64,000 bases of DNA from Streptomyces sp. ML-6 (GCF_030116705.1 NZ_JAOTIK010000002.1:434001-498000), one strand, 5' to 3'; counted from the stretch's first letter, positions 17,176 to 25,852 are shown. Made by a program: numbers and translations. Notes: generated from the letters alone by a model not told the origin.

Positions 17176-18027
17176 GTGGAGCTACGGACCTTGCGTTACT
17201 TCGTGGCGGTTGCCGAGGAACGCCACTTCGGCCGGGCCGCCATCCGACTGCACATGAGCCAGCCTCCCCTGAGCCGGGCGATCAAACGGCTGGAGGCCGA
17301 CCTCGGCGCCCTGCTGTTCGCCCGCTCGCCGGCCGGGGTCGCGCTCACCCCGGTGGGCGCGGTGCTGCTCGACGAGGCCCGGGCCCTGCTCGACCACGCC
17401 GACCGCGTCCGGGGACGCGTGAGCGCGGCGGCCGGTGTCGCGACCATCACCGTCGGCATCCTCGGCGACGGCACCGACCCGGGCGTGCCCGGGCTGGCGG
17501 CCGCCTACCGCCGGAGCCACCCCGGCGTCGACATCCACGTCCGCGAAACCGACCTGACCGATCCGACGTGCGGGCTGCGCGCCGGGCTGGTCGATGTCGC
17601 CCTCACCCGCGCGCCCTTCGACGAGACCGCCCTGACGGTCCGTACGCTGCGGACCGATCCGGTCGGCGTGGTCCTGCGCGCCGACGACCCGCTGGCCCGA
17701 CGCGAAGAGTTGCGGCCGGCCGACCTGGGCGACCGCCGATGGTTCCAGTTCCCGCAGGGAACCGACCCCCTCTGGCAGTCGTACTGGAACGGCGGCAGCC
17801 CGCGCGAGGGGCCGGTGGTGCGCGCCGTCCAGGAATGCCTGCAGGCCGTGCTGTGGAACGGCACGGTCGGCCTGGCCCCGCTCGGGCACGACCTGCCCGC
17901 GGAGCTGGTCATGGTGCCGCTGATCGACATGGCGCCGAGCCGGGTGGTGGCGGTGTGGAACGAAGGCGACACCAACCCGCTGGTCCGGTCCTTCGTCGAG
18001 ATCGCCACAGCCGCGTACCGACGCTGA
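17176..18027 (+). CDS. LysR family transcriptional regulator
   Basis: A 283-residue regulator with an N-terminal winged helix (ELRTLRYFVAVAEERHFGRAAIRLHMSQPPLSRAIKRLE) and a periplasmic-binding-like effector domain (ATITVGILGDG... onward). The GTG start lacks a ribosome site and sits six bases after a -10 box, so a leaderless start is likely. It is probably a regulator of the divergent cupin gene through the operator at 17151-17167. The effector is unknown. Confidence 0.92.
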   Translation: MELRTLRYFVAVAEERHFGRAAIRLHMSQPPLSRAIKRLEADLGALLFARSPAGVALTPVGAVLLDEARALLDHADRVRGRVSAAAGVATITVGILGDGTDPGVPGLAAAYRRSHPGVDIHVRETDLTDPTCGLRAGLVDVALTRAPFDETALTVRTLRTDPVGVVLRADDPLARREELRPADLGDRRWFQFPQGTDPLWQSYWNGGSPREGPVVRAVQECLQAVLWNGTVGLAPLGHDLPAELVMVPLIDMAPSRVVAVWNEGDTNPLVRSFVEIATAAYRR

Positions 18028-18504
18028 GCACCGGCGCGCCCCACCCCGCTCGTTCCCGGCCGTGGGGCGGGCAGGTCAGGTAATCGGGTGGAATACGGGA
18101 GCGGGCCCGTGACCCGGCCGTTCACGGGCGGGTTATCGGTGGCGGTCGGATCCGGGCGCCGGGGGCGTCCGCCGTGGTCGGGTGAGGAGGCTGTCGGGTG
18201 CCGCTGCCCATGCCTTGTTCCCGCTGTCCGTGCCTTGTTCTCCCTGTTGGGCCTGTTCTCCCTGTTGGACCTGTTGGGCCTGTTGGGCCTGTTCTCCCCA
18301 TTCGTTGTCGTCGCCGTCGGCCTCGTTCATGGTTCCGCACATCCGGTTGCCGTTCGAGGCGCCGTGGCCACGGTCCCGCTTCGAACTCCCCACCGGATCA
18401 CGCCCGTTGCTCGGTAGCATCAATGGTCCGCGCCCCAACTCCTCCTTCGATCCCACCCGTACGGGCTTCGCCGAGCGCGGCCCCGCCTGTCTGGACGTCC
18501 TGCT
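18028..18504. other. Intergenic region holding a 9-bp tandem repeat
   Basis: No supported gene is found in this 477-base stretch. Its main content is a seven-unit 9-bp repeat (18236-18298). Frames across it on the minus strand could give GPT/GRT or QAQ/QGE tripeptide repeats, but no start with a ribosome site was identified. The end near 18417 approaches the GTG of the next gene. Confidence 0.4.
18236..18298. repeat. Seven tandem 9-bp units (TGTTGGGCC/TGTTCTCCC)
   Basis: Seven contiguous 9-mers alternate between TGTTGGGCC-type (four, one with TGTTGGACC) and TGTTCTCCC-type (three). Read on the minus strand, one frame gives Gly-Pro-Thr/Gly-Arg-Thr with synonymous Gly codon changes; another gives Gln-rich triplets. 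The unit length is a multiple of three, so copy-number changes would keep frame. Confidence 0.8.
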
Positions 18505-19776
18505 GTGACCGACCCCGCCACCACCGATCCGCACCCGGCATCCTCCGAACCTCCCGCCACCCCGGGCCGCTTGCCCGCACCCGCTCCGGTCCCGAACCCG
18601 CTCGACCGGGCCCTGCTGTCCTTCGACGGGCCGCAGCAGCCGGTGGTCACCCTCGCACTGGACTTCGCCGGCCCGCCGCCCGCCCCGTCCGTGCTCCGGC
18701 AGCGGATCGCCGAGCGCGCGCCCGCCCTGCCGACGTTCCGCGCCACCCCCGCCTCGAACCTGCGGGTGCAACACACCGACGCCGCCGACGGCGCCGCGCT
18801 CGACCGGGAAACGGACCGGATCTCCCAACTGTCGTTCGACCTCACCGGGGGCGTCCCGCCCTGGGACGTGCGGCTGATCACCGGCCCCGGCTCCTTCCGG
18901 GTCTGTCTGCGCGCCCATCACGGTTTCCTGGACGGCGTCGGCGCGACCCACGCCGCCGCCGCGCTGCTGTCCGACACGTCCGCCGAGGGCGCCCGCCTGC
19001 ACCCGCCGGCCGCGCCCACCGCCCGGGCCCTGGTGCGTTCCCTGCACGACCTCACCCGTACCCTGGCCGGCCCCCGCCCCTGGACTCCCCCACCCGCGCC
19101 CGGCCCCGCCCCCTCCCATCGCACCGCCGGCCGCGCCGTGCCGCTCACGGTGCTGCGCCACCTCGCCGACATCCACGGCGTCACCGTCAACGAGGTCGCC
19201 CTCGCCGCCCTCGGCATGGCCCTCGCACGGCTGCGGCGCGAACACCACACGACGGGCACGGGGCGCGACGTCATGGCGACCGTCGCCGTGTCGACCAGGA
19301 CGCCGCAGCAACGCCACCTCCCCGGCAACCGTCTGGGCGTCCACCGGCTGGTCCTCCCGCACCGGGCCGGCACCCTGGAGGAATCCATCGCGGCGGTGGC
19401 CCGGCAGACCGGCGCCGTCCGGAACAGCCGTCAGCGCGACGCACTGCGCGCCCTGTTGGAGAGCCGGGCCGCTCCCCAGGCCGCCGCCCGGGCGTACCGG
19501 GCCGCGCTGCGCGCCCGCGTCACGCCGCTCGTCGTCAGCAGCGTGACCGTGCCCGGCGGGTTCACCGCCTTCGGCGCGCCGCTGTGCTCGGCGGCGTTGC
19601 TCCTCAACGTCTTCGAGGGCTTCCCGGCCTACGTCTCGTTCACCCGCACCACGGACCTGGTCCGCTGCAGTGCTGTGAGCGACGCCGACCGCAACTCCCT
19701 GCTGGCCGTACCGGACCGCTGGGCGGAGCTGCTTTCCTCCAGTCGGCCCGCCGCCGGTGGCGACCCGGACCGGTAG
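18505..19776 (+). CDS. WS/DGAT-like acyltransferase
   Basis: A 423-residue protein related to wax-ester synthase/diacylglycerol acyltransferases and the condensation-domain superfamily. The catalytic HHxxxDG motif appears as AHHGFLDGVGATHAAAAL near residues 138-155. The C-terminal half contains VNEVALAALGMALARL, PGNRLGVHRLVLPH and SSVTVPGGFTAFGAPL, matching the second half of the fold. It is shorter and more divergent than canonical WS/DGAT proteins (about 450-470 residues), so the acyl acceptor cannot be assigned. A GTG start is used. It converges with the TROVE gene. Confidence 0.75.
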   Translation: MTDPATTDPHPASSEPPATPGRLPAPAPVPNPLDRALLSFDGPQQPVVTLALDFAGPPPAPSVLRQRIAERAPALPTFRATPASNLRVQHTDAADGAALDRETDRISQLSFDLTGGVPPWDVRLITGPGSFRVCLRAHHGFLDGVGATHAAAALLSDTSAEGARLHPPAAPTARALVRSLHDLTRTLAGPRPWTPPPAPGPAPSHRTAGRAVPLTVLRHLADIHGVTVNEVALAALGMALARLRREHHTTGTGRDVMATVAVSTRTPQQRHLPGNRLGVHRLVLPHRAGTLEESIAAVARQTGAVRNSRQRDALRALLESRAAPQAAARAYRAALRARVTPLVVSSVTVPGGFTAFGAPLCSAALLLNVFEGFPAYVSFTRTTDLVRCSAVSDADRNSLLAVPDRWAELLSSSRPAAGGDPDR

Positions 19777-19848
19777 ACCGTCGGCTCCGCCCCCATGACC
19801 ACGAACCCGGCACCCGAATCAGACCGAATCAGACCAACTCAAGACGGC

Positions 19849-21492
19849 TCAGGACGGCTCAGCAGCCCACGGCCAGGATGCCTCGTGGCCCGCCTCGATG
19901 AGACCGATCATCCGGAACGCGGCGTCCGTGAGGCCGCCGAACGTGTGCCGGTGGGGGCCCGCGGCGCCGTGGGCGGGCCGGTACCCCGCCAGGTTCCACG
20001 TGTAGACGGGGATGTCGTCCGGGACCGGTTCGGCCGGCCCGCGGGGGCCGCAGGGGGCAGCCTGCTCGTCGGTGACGATCACGACCCGGTCGTGTTCCCG
20101 GTAATGGGTCCGCACCGCCTTCGTGGTGTGGGTGCCGCCGAGAGCGTGGAACCGTTTCAGCACCTCGAGCACCGGCTCGCCCGGCTCGAACGGCACCTCG
20201 GCGCTGCGCCAGCCGAACTCCACCAGATCCGCCTGCTCGGCGCGCATGGCCAGTCCGGTGCCGAACACGGCTGCCGCGTCCGCTCGAGTCAGCTTGGACC
20301 GCTCGGATACGGTGTCCCAGAACATGGAGTCCGACCGGTCCACCATGATCAGCGTCCGGCCGGGCAGGGACGGTACGTTGGCCAGGGAGTGGCCCAGGGC
20401 CCGTTCCAGCGCGGCTGCCCAGCGCTGCGACGGCACCTGCTGGTGGGCGGCCAGGTAGCGGAAGGGGAACTGCCGGGACCGGGCGACCTCGGAGGCGTCC
20501 GAGAACCGTGCGGCGACCCGGGCCGCAACCTCGTCCGAGACCCCCGCCTCGTCGAAGTTCCGCAGGTTCCGCAGGAGCGCCATCGGCGCCATGGTGGGGA
20601 TCACGGCTTCCCAGGCTGCGGCGTCCATCGGTCCGTGGAGCCAGCCCGCCAGCGCCTCCCACGTCATGCCCGCCGCGGCCAGCCGCTCGGGGCCGCCGGG
20701 CCCCGTCAGCACCGCCCGCCGCTCGTCCACGGCCGTGCCCATCAACTCCCGGTGGGCGGTCAGCAGTCGGTCGGAGTCCGGTGGTACCGCACGCTCCGGG
20801 TGGTACCGGCGGTCCAGGAGGTATCGGAAGAGCGCCCCCTGCCAGGGCTTTTCCGGGTCGGGGGAGGCGTGCACCAGGTTGAGGACGTCGCCGAAGCGGA
20901 AGTTCTTGGACTCGGTGTCGTACTTGAGCAGGGACCGGGACGTGTACAGCCGGCGTACGGCGTCGGCGATGCCCCGCTTCACGGGTTGCGGCACGTTCCG
21001 CCCGTACGCCGAGACCCAGTGGGCGAGCAACTCTCCGGGTTCGTCGGCGCGCCGGAGCACCGAATCGATCACGGACCGGTTGGACGGGCCTTCGGACGCC
21101 CCGGCCTCGAGCCGGGCCCGGACGTACGTGGCGGCGCCCACCAGGGACGCCGTGCGCATGTTGCCCTCGCCACGGAGCCAGCGCAGCAGGCCGGCCGTCC
21201 ACACGGGGTCCTGGACCGCGAGTTCACCGACGAGACGGGTGTACCGGTCGTCCCGCTCCTCACCGCTCTCGTAAAAGGTCTGCTGGGACACGAAGTTGCC
21301 GACCGCGAGGAGGAAGAGCTCCTCGCGGGGCTCGCGGACGAAGGCCGGGCCACCGTCGTAGGTGCGGAAGCCCGGGCCGTCGGGCTCGCGTCGAGGCTGT
21401 GACGGGGACAGGGGCAGGAGCAGGGGATGTGGCTGGGGCCGGGGCTGGGGCCGGGAGCGGGCAATCGACGAGACGTGCGGGCTCACGAGCAT
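19849..21492 (-). CDS. rsr: TROVE domain protein, Ro60 orthologue
   Basis: A 547-residue bacterial Ro protein. An N-terminal low-complexity Arg/Pro stretch is followed by the TROVE HEAT-repeat ring (from about FVREPREELFLLAVGNFVSQ through KYDTESKNFRFGDVLNL). After it comes a C-terminal von Willebrand A domain with MIDAS motif MVDRSDSMF and later THTTKA and VIVTDEQ. In other bacteria, Rsr/Ro binds small Y RNAs, works with PNPase in RNA decay and often neighbours RtcB ligase genes. No RtcB is seen here. A Y-RNA candidate region lies upstream (see hairpin). The exact start is uncertain: ATG or GTG two codons later. Confidence 0.9.
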   Translation of the reverse strand: MLVSPHVSSIARSRPQPRPQPHPLLLPLSPSQPRREPDGPGFRTYDGGPAFVREPREELFLLAVGNFVSQQTFYESGEERDDRYTRLVGELAVQDPVWTAGLLRWLRGEGNMRTASLVGAATYVRARLEAGASEGPSNRSVIDSVLRRADEPGELLAHWVSAYGRNVPQPVKRGIADAVRRLYTSRSLLKYDTESKNFRFGDVLNLVHASPDPEKPWQGALFRYLLDRRYHPERAVPPDSDRLLTAHRELMGTAVDERRAVLTGPGGPERLAAAGMTWEALAGWLHGPMDAAAWEAVIPTMAPMALLRNLRNFDEAGVSDEVAARVAARFSDASEVARSRQFPFRYLAAHQQVPSQRWAAALERALGHSLANVPSLPGRTLIMVDRSDSMFWDTVSERSKLTRADAAAVFGTGLAMRAEQADLVEFGWRSAEVPFEPGEPVLEVLKRFHALGGTHTTKAVRTHYREHDRVVIVTDEQAAPCGPRGPAEPVPDDIPVYTWNLAGYRPAHGAAGPHRHTFGGLTDAAFRMIGLIEAGHEASWPWAAEPS

Positions 21493-21535
21493 CTCGGACC
21501 AGACCTTGGAGACGCGCGGGGTGTGACGGGGCAGC

Positions 21536-21551
21536 GAATCCTCCGGGATTC
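21536..21551 (+). other. UNCG-tetraloop hairpin GAATCC-TCCG-GGATTC
   Basis: A perfect 6-bp stem closed by C-UCCG-G, an especially stable tetraloop when transcribed on the plus strand. It lies between the divergent TROVE and LRV genes, about 45 bases from the TROVE start. It could be part of a structured small RNA (Y-RNA-like) or of the leader of the LRV gene. It lacks a U-run, so a terminator is less likely. Confidence 0.35.
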
Positions 21552-21748
21552 AAGGGATCGGACACCCCCGGCCCGGGGCCCGACGGGGTGAAGACGCCCG
21601 CGCCTGCCGAGATCAAAGGGGCGGCGGCGTCACTTGGTTGTCATGAGGAAGTAGCCGCAGCCGAGCGCATCGGAGGCGCGGTCGCGCTGCCAACGTACAA
21701 GGGCTCCCGGGTCGTGCACCAGCGATTAACGCGGACTCGCTCGTTGCC

Positions 21749-21820
21749 GGGATCGTGGTCGGGATCGTTGCCGAACTCGTCGCCGGACTCGTAGCCGGGA
21801 TCGTTGCCGGACTCGTCGCC
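21749..21820. repeat. Six tandem 12-bp units upstream of the LRV gene
   Basis: Units of the form GGGATCGTTGCC / GGACTCGTCGCC follow each other without gaps. In the plus frame that leads into a mini-ORF at 21878 they would read GIVAGLVAG-type sequence; on the minus strand they read SGDESGNDPG-type sequence. Neither has a clear start codon, so they are listed only as a repeat. Confidence 0.75.
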
Positions 21821-21877
21821 GGGCCGGTCCTCGCTCGGACTGGACCCCGGCCGTTCGACCGCCGCGGCCCGGGCAGG

Positions 21878-21904
21878 ATGTCTTCCGTGAACCATGTGCT
21901 GTGA
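21878..21904 (+). CDS. Eight-codon leader ORF overlapping the LRV start
   Basis: ATG TCT TCC GTG AAC CAT GTG CTG TGA; the stop overlaps the ATG of the next gene as TGATG. The segment is a near-copy (26-bp tandem duplication, three mismatches) of the first 26 bases of that gene, so the real start codon has been doubled. The peptide MSSVNHVL equals the beginning of the main protein. Whether it is translated is unknown; it could modulate reinitiation at the main ATG. Confidence 0.35.
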   Translation: MSSVNHVL

Positions 21905-23478
21905 TGCCTTCTGTGAACCACGTGCTGTGCGGCCTCGCCGCCAATGAGGCCCTGCCCTTCGAGCTGGTCGGGCGTCTGATCGCGGTCGCGGACGAGGACG
22001 TTGCCCACAGCCTCGCCCGTCGCGCGGACCTCGGCCGCGAGCAGGCGGTCGCCCTGGCCGCCCGCGTCGAGGAGAGCGCCGTGCAGCTCGCGTACGAGGG
22101 CCGGCTGACCGCTGCCGACATCGACCCCCGCACCCGGCCGCAGGCCGCGCTCGCCCTGCTCGACGAGCGTTCCGGCGACCCGGAGTGGGCGCGGCTCTTC
22201 GCCCGGGACCCCGACGTCGAACGCCGGCTGAAACTGGCCGCCTGTCCCGGGCTTCCGGCCGATGTGCGGGAGACGCTCGCCGCCGACCCGGACGTGCGGG
22301 TCGTCGTGGAGCTCGCGTTGTGGACCACGGCGGACCTGACGGCCCGGCTGGCGCACCACCCGCATGCCGAGGTGCGCCGCGCGGTGGCGGCCAACGAGGC
22401 CACACCACCGCGGGTCCTGGCCATGCTGGTCAGCGGCGAGGGGCTACCGCCGACGGAGCGGTGCCTGGTCTGCGACGCGGAGGAGACGCCCTGCGCGCAC
22501 GATCCGCACTCTCCACGGCTCGACTGCGACCTGCGGCCCGGTGCCTCGTGCGACGGCTCGCACGAGTCCACCCTCCACGAGCTGGCGCAGCAGGCGTTGC
22601 AGAACCCCGCCACGCCGATCCGGGTACTTCTCGGGTTCGCCGATCATCCCTCGGCGCTGCTGCGCGGCCTGCTCGCCGCCCGCCCCGGCCTGCCGCCGGA
22701 GACCGCCGCGCGGCTCTCCGGCGACCCCGTTCCCGGTGTCCGGGCCGAACTCGCGGGGAACCCGGCGATCGACGACGCCGTGATCCGTGTGCTGGCCGCC
22801 GACCGCGACCACGAGGTGCGGCGCCGTCTGGCACACCACCCTCGTGTGCCGCTGGACGTGCTCTCCGGCCTGGCCGCCGCCACCAGGATCGGTTCGTCCC
22901 TGCTGCCGCGGATGGCCTCCGCCTCTCCCGCCGAGGTCGAGGACCTGGCGAGGTCGTCGAATCCGGTGCTGCGGATGCTCCTGGCCGAGCGGCGCGACCT
23001 GCCGGCCGGGATACGCGACACGCTGGCCGACGACCCCGATGCGAAGGTGGTCAAGTCCGTCGCGCGGCACCCCGGCCTCTCGGAGGCCCGGCTGCGGTCC
23101 ATGGTCGAACGTCACGGGGCCCAGGTCGTCGCCGGGGTGGCGGCCAACCCGGATACCCCGCCCGCCCTGTTGGAGGATCTGGCCGGACACGTACCGCCTG
23201 TCCGGAAGGCGCTGTGCGAGATCGCCCGGCACCCCGGCGCGACCGGCCCGGCGCTACTCGTCTGCCTGGCGGACCGGAAGGCGCGGCGGGTGGCTGCCGG
23301 GCATCCGGCCCTGCCGACAGAGGTCATCGTCGAGCTGCTCGCCGACCGCGACTGGCAGGTGGGGCAAGCCGCTGCCGCCAACCCGTCCCTGCCGGCGGCC
23401 GTCATGGCGGAGTTGGTGTCCGAGTCCGAGAGGGCACCCGGAAAGCGCCCCGGGGCCGGTGCTGGCGGCACCGGCTGA
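21904..23478 (+). CDS. Leucine-rich repeat variant (LRV/HEAT-like) protein
   Basis: A 524-residue alpha-solenoid made of about 15 repeats of the type LAxxPxxPxxVLxxLAxDxDxxVRxxVAxNP, e.g. DPDVERRLKLAACPGLPADV, NPDTPPALLEDLAGHVPPVR and HPALPTEVIVELLADRDWQV. A cysteine cluster CLVCDAEETPC...CDLRPGASC near residues 189-219 resembles the Fe-S or zinc site of LRV proteins. Such solenoids act in protein or nucleic-acid binding. ATG 21904 is preferred; GTG 21901 is possible. It is divergent from the TROVE gene, which suggests a partnership but does not prove it. Confidence 0.8.
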   Translation: MPSVNHVLCGLAANEALPFELVGRLIAVADEDVAHSLARRADLGREQAVALAARVEESAVQLAYEGRLTAADIDPRTRPQAALALLDERSGDPEWARLFARDPDVERRLKLAACPGLPADVRETLAADPDVRVVVELALWTTADLTARLAHHPHAEVRRAVAANEATPPRVLAMLVSGEGLPPTERCLVCDAEETPCAHDPHSPRLDCDLRPGASCDGSHESTLHELAQQALQNPATPIRVLLGFADHPSALLRGLLAARPGLPPETAARLSGDPVPGVRAELAGNPAIDDAVIRVLAADRDHEVRRRLAHHPRVPLDVLSGLAAATRIGSSLLPRMASASPAEVEDLARSSNPVLRMLLAERRDLPAGIRDTLADDPDAKVVKSVARHPGLSEARLRSMVERHGAQVVAGVAANPDTPPALLEDLAGHVPPVRKALCEIARHPGATGPALLVCLADRKARRVAAGHPALPTEVIVELLADRDWQVGQAAAANPSLPAAVMAELVSESERAPGKRPGAGAGGTG

Positions 23479-23499
23479 CGGGGGAAGGGAGGGGCCGGT

Positions 23500-24147
23500 T
23501 CAGCCGTCCGTGTGCTCCCGGGCGTGCTGGGCCAGGGTGGTCGCGATGGCGGCGAAGGCGACCGCGTGACCGCGGGCGTTGGCGTGGACGCGGTCGGCGG
23601 CGTAGATGCCCGGGTCGGCGGCGAGCGGGTGGTGGTGGGTGTCGATGTGGATGCCGCCGAGTGCGCGGGTCAGGCCGACGGTGATGCGGTCGAGCTCGTC
23701 GAAGCGGCGGGCCATGTTGTCGGCGTGTTCCGGCGGGACGAGGCCCGACCGGGCGAGGTCGAACAGGCCGATGGTGATGACGAGGGCACCGCTCTCGGCG
23801 AGGGGGGTCAGGAACGAGGCCAGTTCCGCCCGCAGCGTCTCCGGGTCGAAGCTGCGGAAGGCGTCGTTGCCGCCCGCGCTCACCATCACCACGTCCGGCC
23901 CGAAGTCCAGGGCGGGGATGAGCTGCTGGTCCCGGATCTCGTCGAGAAGCAGGTGGGGCGTGGCCAGGTTGACCGCGGCGAAGCCGGGGCGGGTGGCGGC
24001 GAGGGCGTCGGTGAAGCGGTCGGCGAAGGACCGCTCGCGATAGCCCGGCAGGGGGCCCATCACCCCGGCAGTGACGCTGTCCCCCATTACGGCCAGCCGG
24101 TTCCAGGGGAGCTCGCGGAGCAGTTCGGCGGCGGTGTCGGGGGCCAT
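23500..24147 (-). CDS. SGNH/GDSL hydrolase
   Basis: A 215-residue esterase-type enzyme. Block I LAVMGDSVTAG carries the catalytic Ser; block III VSAGGNDAF carries the Asn; and the C-terminal DRVHANARGH carries the Asp-x-x-His pair. It is likely to hydrolyse esters of small alcohols or carbohydrates. The visible ATG sits inside a conserved-looking ...AAELSDPYC-MAPDT context. The true start may be an ATG at 24358-24360 overlapping the MFS stop, with a frame change in a G5 (minus C5) run at 24209-24213. As it stands, translation would begin at the internal ATG. Confidence 0.8.
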   Translation of the reverse strand: MAPDTAAELLRELPWNRLAVMGDSVTAGVMGPLPGYRERSFADRFTDALAATRPGFAAVNLATPHLLLDEIRDQQLIPALDFGPDVVMVSAGGNDAFRSFDPETLRAELASFLTPLAESGALVITIGLFDLARSGLVPPEHADNMARRFDELDRITVGLTRALGGIHIDTHHHPLAADPGIYAADRVHANARGHAVAFAAIATTLAQHAREHTDG

Positions 24148-24208
24148 GCAGTACGGGTCGGACAGCTCGGCGGCGAGGTCGGTGGGGGCGGTGAGGTCGG
24201 CGAGGGCA

Positions 24209-24213
24209 GGGGG
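24209..24213. other. Homopolymer at a frame switch upstream of the SGNH hydrolase
   Basis: Between the MFS gene and the SGNH gene, an ATGA-coupled frame (MTSQPYRTPVRARPADPADP...) changes to the SGNH frame (...ALADLTAPTDLAAELSDPYC). One added base at this five-base run would join the two into one protein. The tract is a possible slippage or indel site. Confidence 0.4.
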
Positions 24214-24355
24214 TCGGCGGGGGCAGTACGGCCGTCGAGGTCGGTTGGGTCGGCGGAGGCAGTGAGACCGGCGGAGACAGTGGGGTCGGCGGGGTCGGCG
24301 GGGTCGGCGGGGTCGGCGGGCCGGGCCCGGACGGGGGTTCGGTACGGCTGGGAGG

Positions 24356-25792
24356 TCATCGTTGGTCTCCTTCGAGGGTCCGGGCGGCGGCCGGGGCCCG
24401 GTCGGCCGGGGGTGCGGGGTTCGGCAGGGGCGGAGGTGCGAGGCGCAGGGCGAGACCGCCCACGGCGGCGGCCAGGTTGACGGCGGTGGCGAACCAGTAC
24501 ACGGCGGCGTACGGCTGCGCGCCCGGGCCCGAGACCTCCGCGACGATCACGGCCGTGGCGGCGATGCCGAGGCCGCCGCCGACCTGACGGGCCGCCATGA
24601 CCATGCCCGTCGCGGCGGCGAAGTGCCGGGGCACGACGGAGAGGGCGGCGGCGCTGGAGATGCCGACGGTGGCCATGCCGACGCCGACGCCCATCACCGT
24701 TCCGGTCGGCAGCCAGAGCGTCCAGAAGCGTGGCTCGGTGTCGATCAGCAGGGCCGGCACGGCCGTCGAGGCGGCGACGAGGGCCGAGCCGCCCGCCACC
24801 ATCGTGCGCGGGGTGAGAGCGACGGGGAGCCGTCCGATGCCGATGCCGACCACGGCGGTGACGAGCGCCGCCGGGCTCATCGCGAGACCGGCCTCCAGGG
24901 CGGAGTAGTTCCAGGCGTCGGTCATGAAGAGCACGCCGAGCAGCATCGTGGTGAACAGCGCGGCGCCGTACGCGAGGGAGACGCCGCTCGCCACGGCGAA
25001 GGACCGGCTGTGGAAGAGGTCCAGTCGCAGCGCCGGGCGCGGGTGCCGGAGCGCCCGCAGCACGGTCGCCGCGCCCGAGAGCACGGCGACGCCGGAGGCG
25101 GCCGACACGTGCACCGAGGTCCAGCCGTGGTCGGGGCCCTGCGTCAGGCCGTACACCGCCGAGCCGATGCAGAGGGCGAGCAGCAGGCCGCCCACGAGGT
25201 CGGGTCCTTCGCCGGTACGGGACTCGCCGGTCAGCAGCTTCCTCCCGGCGATCAGTACCCAGCAGCCCACCGGCAGGTTGAGGCAGAACAGCGCCCGCCA
25301 GTCGAGCACCTCGACCATGACACCGCCGACGGCGGGTCCAGCGGCGGCGGCCAGGGCCCCCGCCGCGCTCCACATGCCGATCGCGGCGCGCCTGCGTTCG
25401 GCGGGGATCTCCGCGAGCACCAGCCCCAGCGACGCGGGTACCAGCAGAGCCGCCGCCAGGCCCTGGACGGCGCGGGCCCCGAGCAGCACGGGCAGGGCCG
25501 GGGCCACGGCGATCAGCAGCGACGACGCCGTGAAAACGGCGACGCCGATCAGGAACAGGCGGGCGCGGCCGACCGCGTCGGCCAGCGGCCCGGCCGGGGC
25601 GAGGAGGGCGGCGAAGGGGATCACGTAGGCGGTGGCGACCCACGAGACGGTGGTCAGCGAGACGTCGAAGTCGTCGGCGATCGGCGGCACCGCCAGGTTG
25701 GTCACGGTGGCGTCGAGAAAGCTCAGGAAGGTGCCCGCGCAGGCGAGTAACAGGGCGAGGGAGGCCCGGCGGGTGGTGGCGGAGGGCGTCAT
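24356..25792 (-). CDS. MFS drug exporter, DHA2 (EmrB/QacA) type
   Basis: A 478-residue 14-helix transporter that would use the proton gradient to export a small molecule. The N-terminal FLSFLDATVTNLAVPPI is motif D1 of the DHA2 family. PLADAVGRARLFLIGV is the motif A loop, and ARAVQGLAAALLVPASLGLV matches motif B/C. The Pro/Ala-rich tail is hydrophilic. It is divergent from a TetR regulator with a palindrome between them, so repression relieved by the exported compound is likely. The substrate is unknown. Confidence 0.92.
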   Translation of the reverse strand: MTPSATTRRASLALLLACAGTFLSFLDATVTNLAVPPIADDFDVSLTTVSWVATAYVIPFAALLAPAGPLADAVGRARLFLIGVAVFTASSLLIAVAPALPVLLGARAVQGLAAALLVPASLGLVLAEIPAERRRAAIGMWSAAGALAAAAGPAVGGVMVEVLDWRALFCLNLPVGCWVLIAGRKLLTGESRTGEGPDLVGGLLLALCIGSAVYGLTQGPDHGWTSVHVSAASGVAVLSGAATVLRALRHPRPALRLDLFHSRSFAVASGVSLAYGAALFTTMLLGVLFMTDAWNYSALEAGLAMSPAALVTAVVGIGIGRLPVALTPRTMVAGGSALVAASTAVPALLIDTEPRFWTLWLPTGTVMGVGVGMATVGISSAAALSVVPRHFAAATGMVMAARQVGGGLGIAATAVIVAEVSGPGAQPYAAVYWFATAVNLAAAVGGLALRLAPPPLPNPAPPADRAPAAARTLEGDQR

Positions 25793-25807
25793 GGCAAGGA
25801 TTTAAGA

Positions 25808-25823
25808 GTACGATCGTTCGTAC
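25808..25823. promoter_or_regulatory. TetR-type operator GTACGA-TCGT-TCGTAC
   Basis: A perfect 6-bp inverted repeat with a 4-bp spacer. A related half (GTACGGTCGTTTG) recurs 25 bases downstream at 25833-25845. Both lie between the divergent MFS and TetR genes, covering the probable start of MFS transcription (TACTCT on the minus strand). Confidence 0.65.
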
Positions 25824-25846
25824 GTCAATGCCGTACGGTCGTTTGC

Positions 25847-25852
25847 TAAGCT
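25847..25852 (+). promoter_or_regulatory. -10 box TAAGCT of the TetR gene
   Basis: TAAGCT ends seven bases before the ATG; there is no ribosome-binding site. This indicates a leaderless TetR transcript and supports the chosen start. The second operator half lies immediately upstream, consistent with autoregulation. Confidence 0.5.

Noticed and set aside
18133..19362. A long minus-strand frame across the WS/DGAT gene
   Set aside because: It is the shadow of the plus-strand gene, which has the HHxxxDG motif and a proper end.
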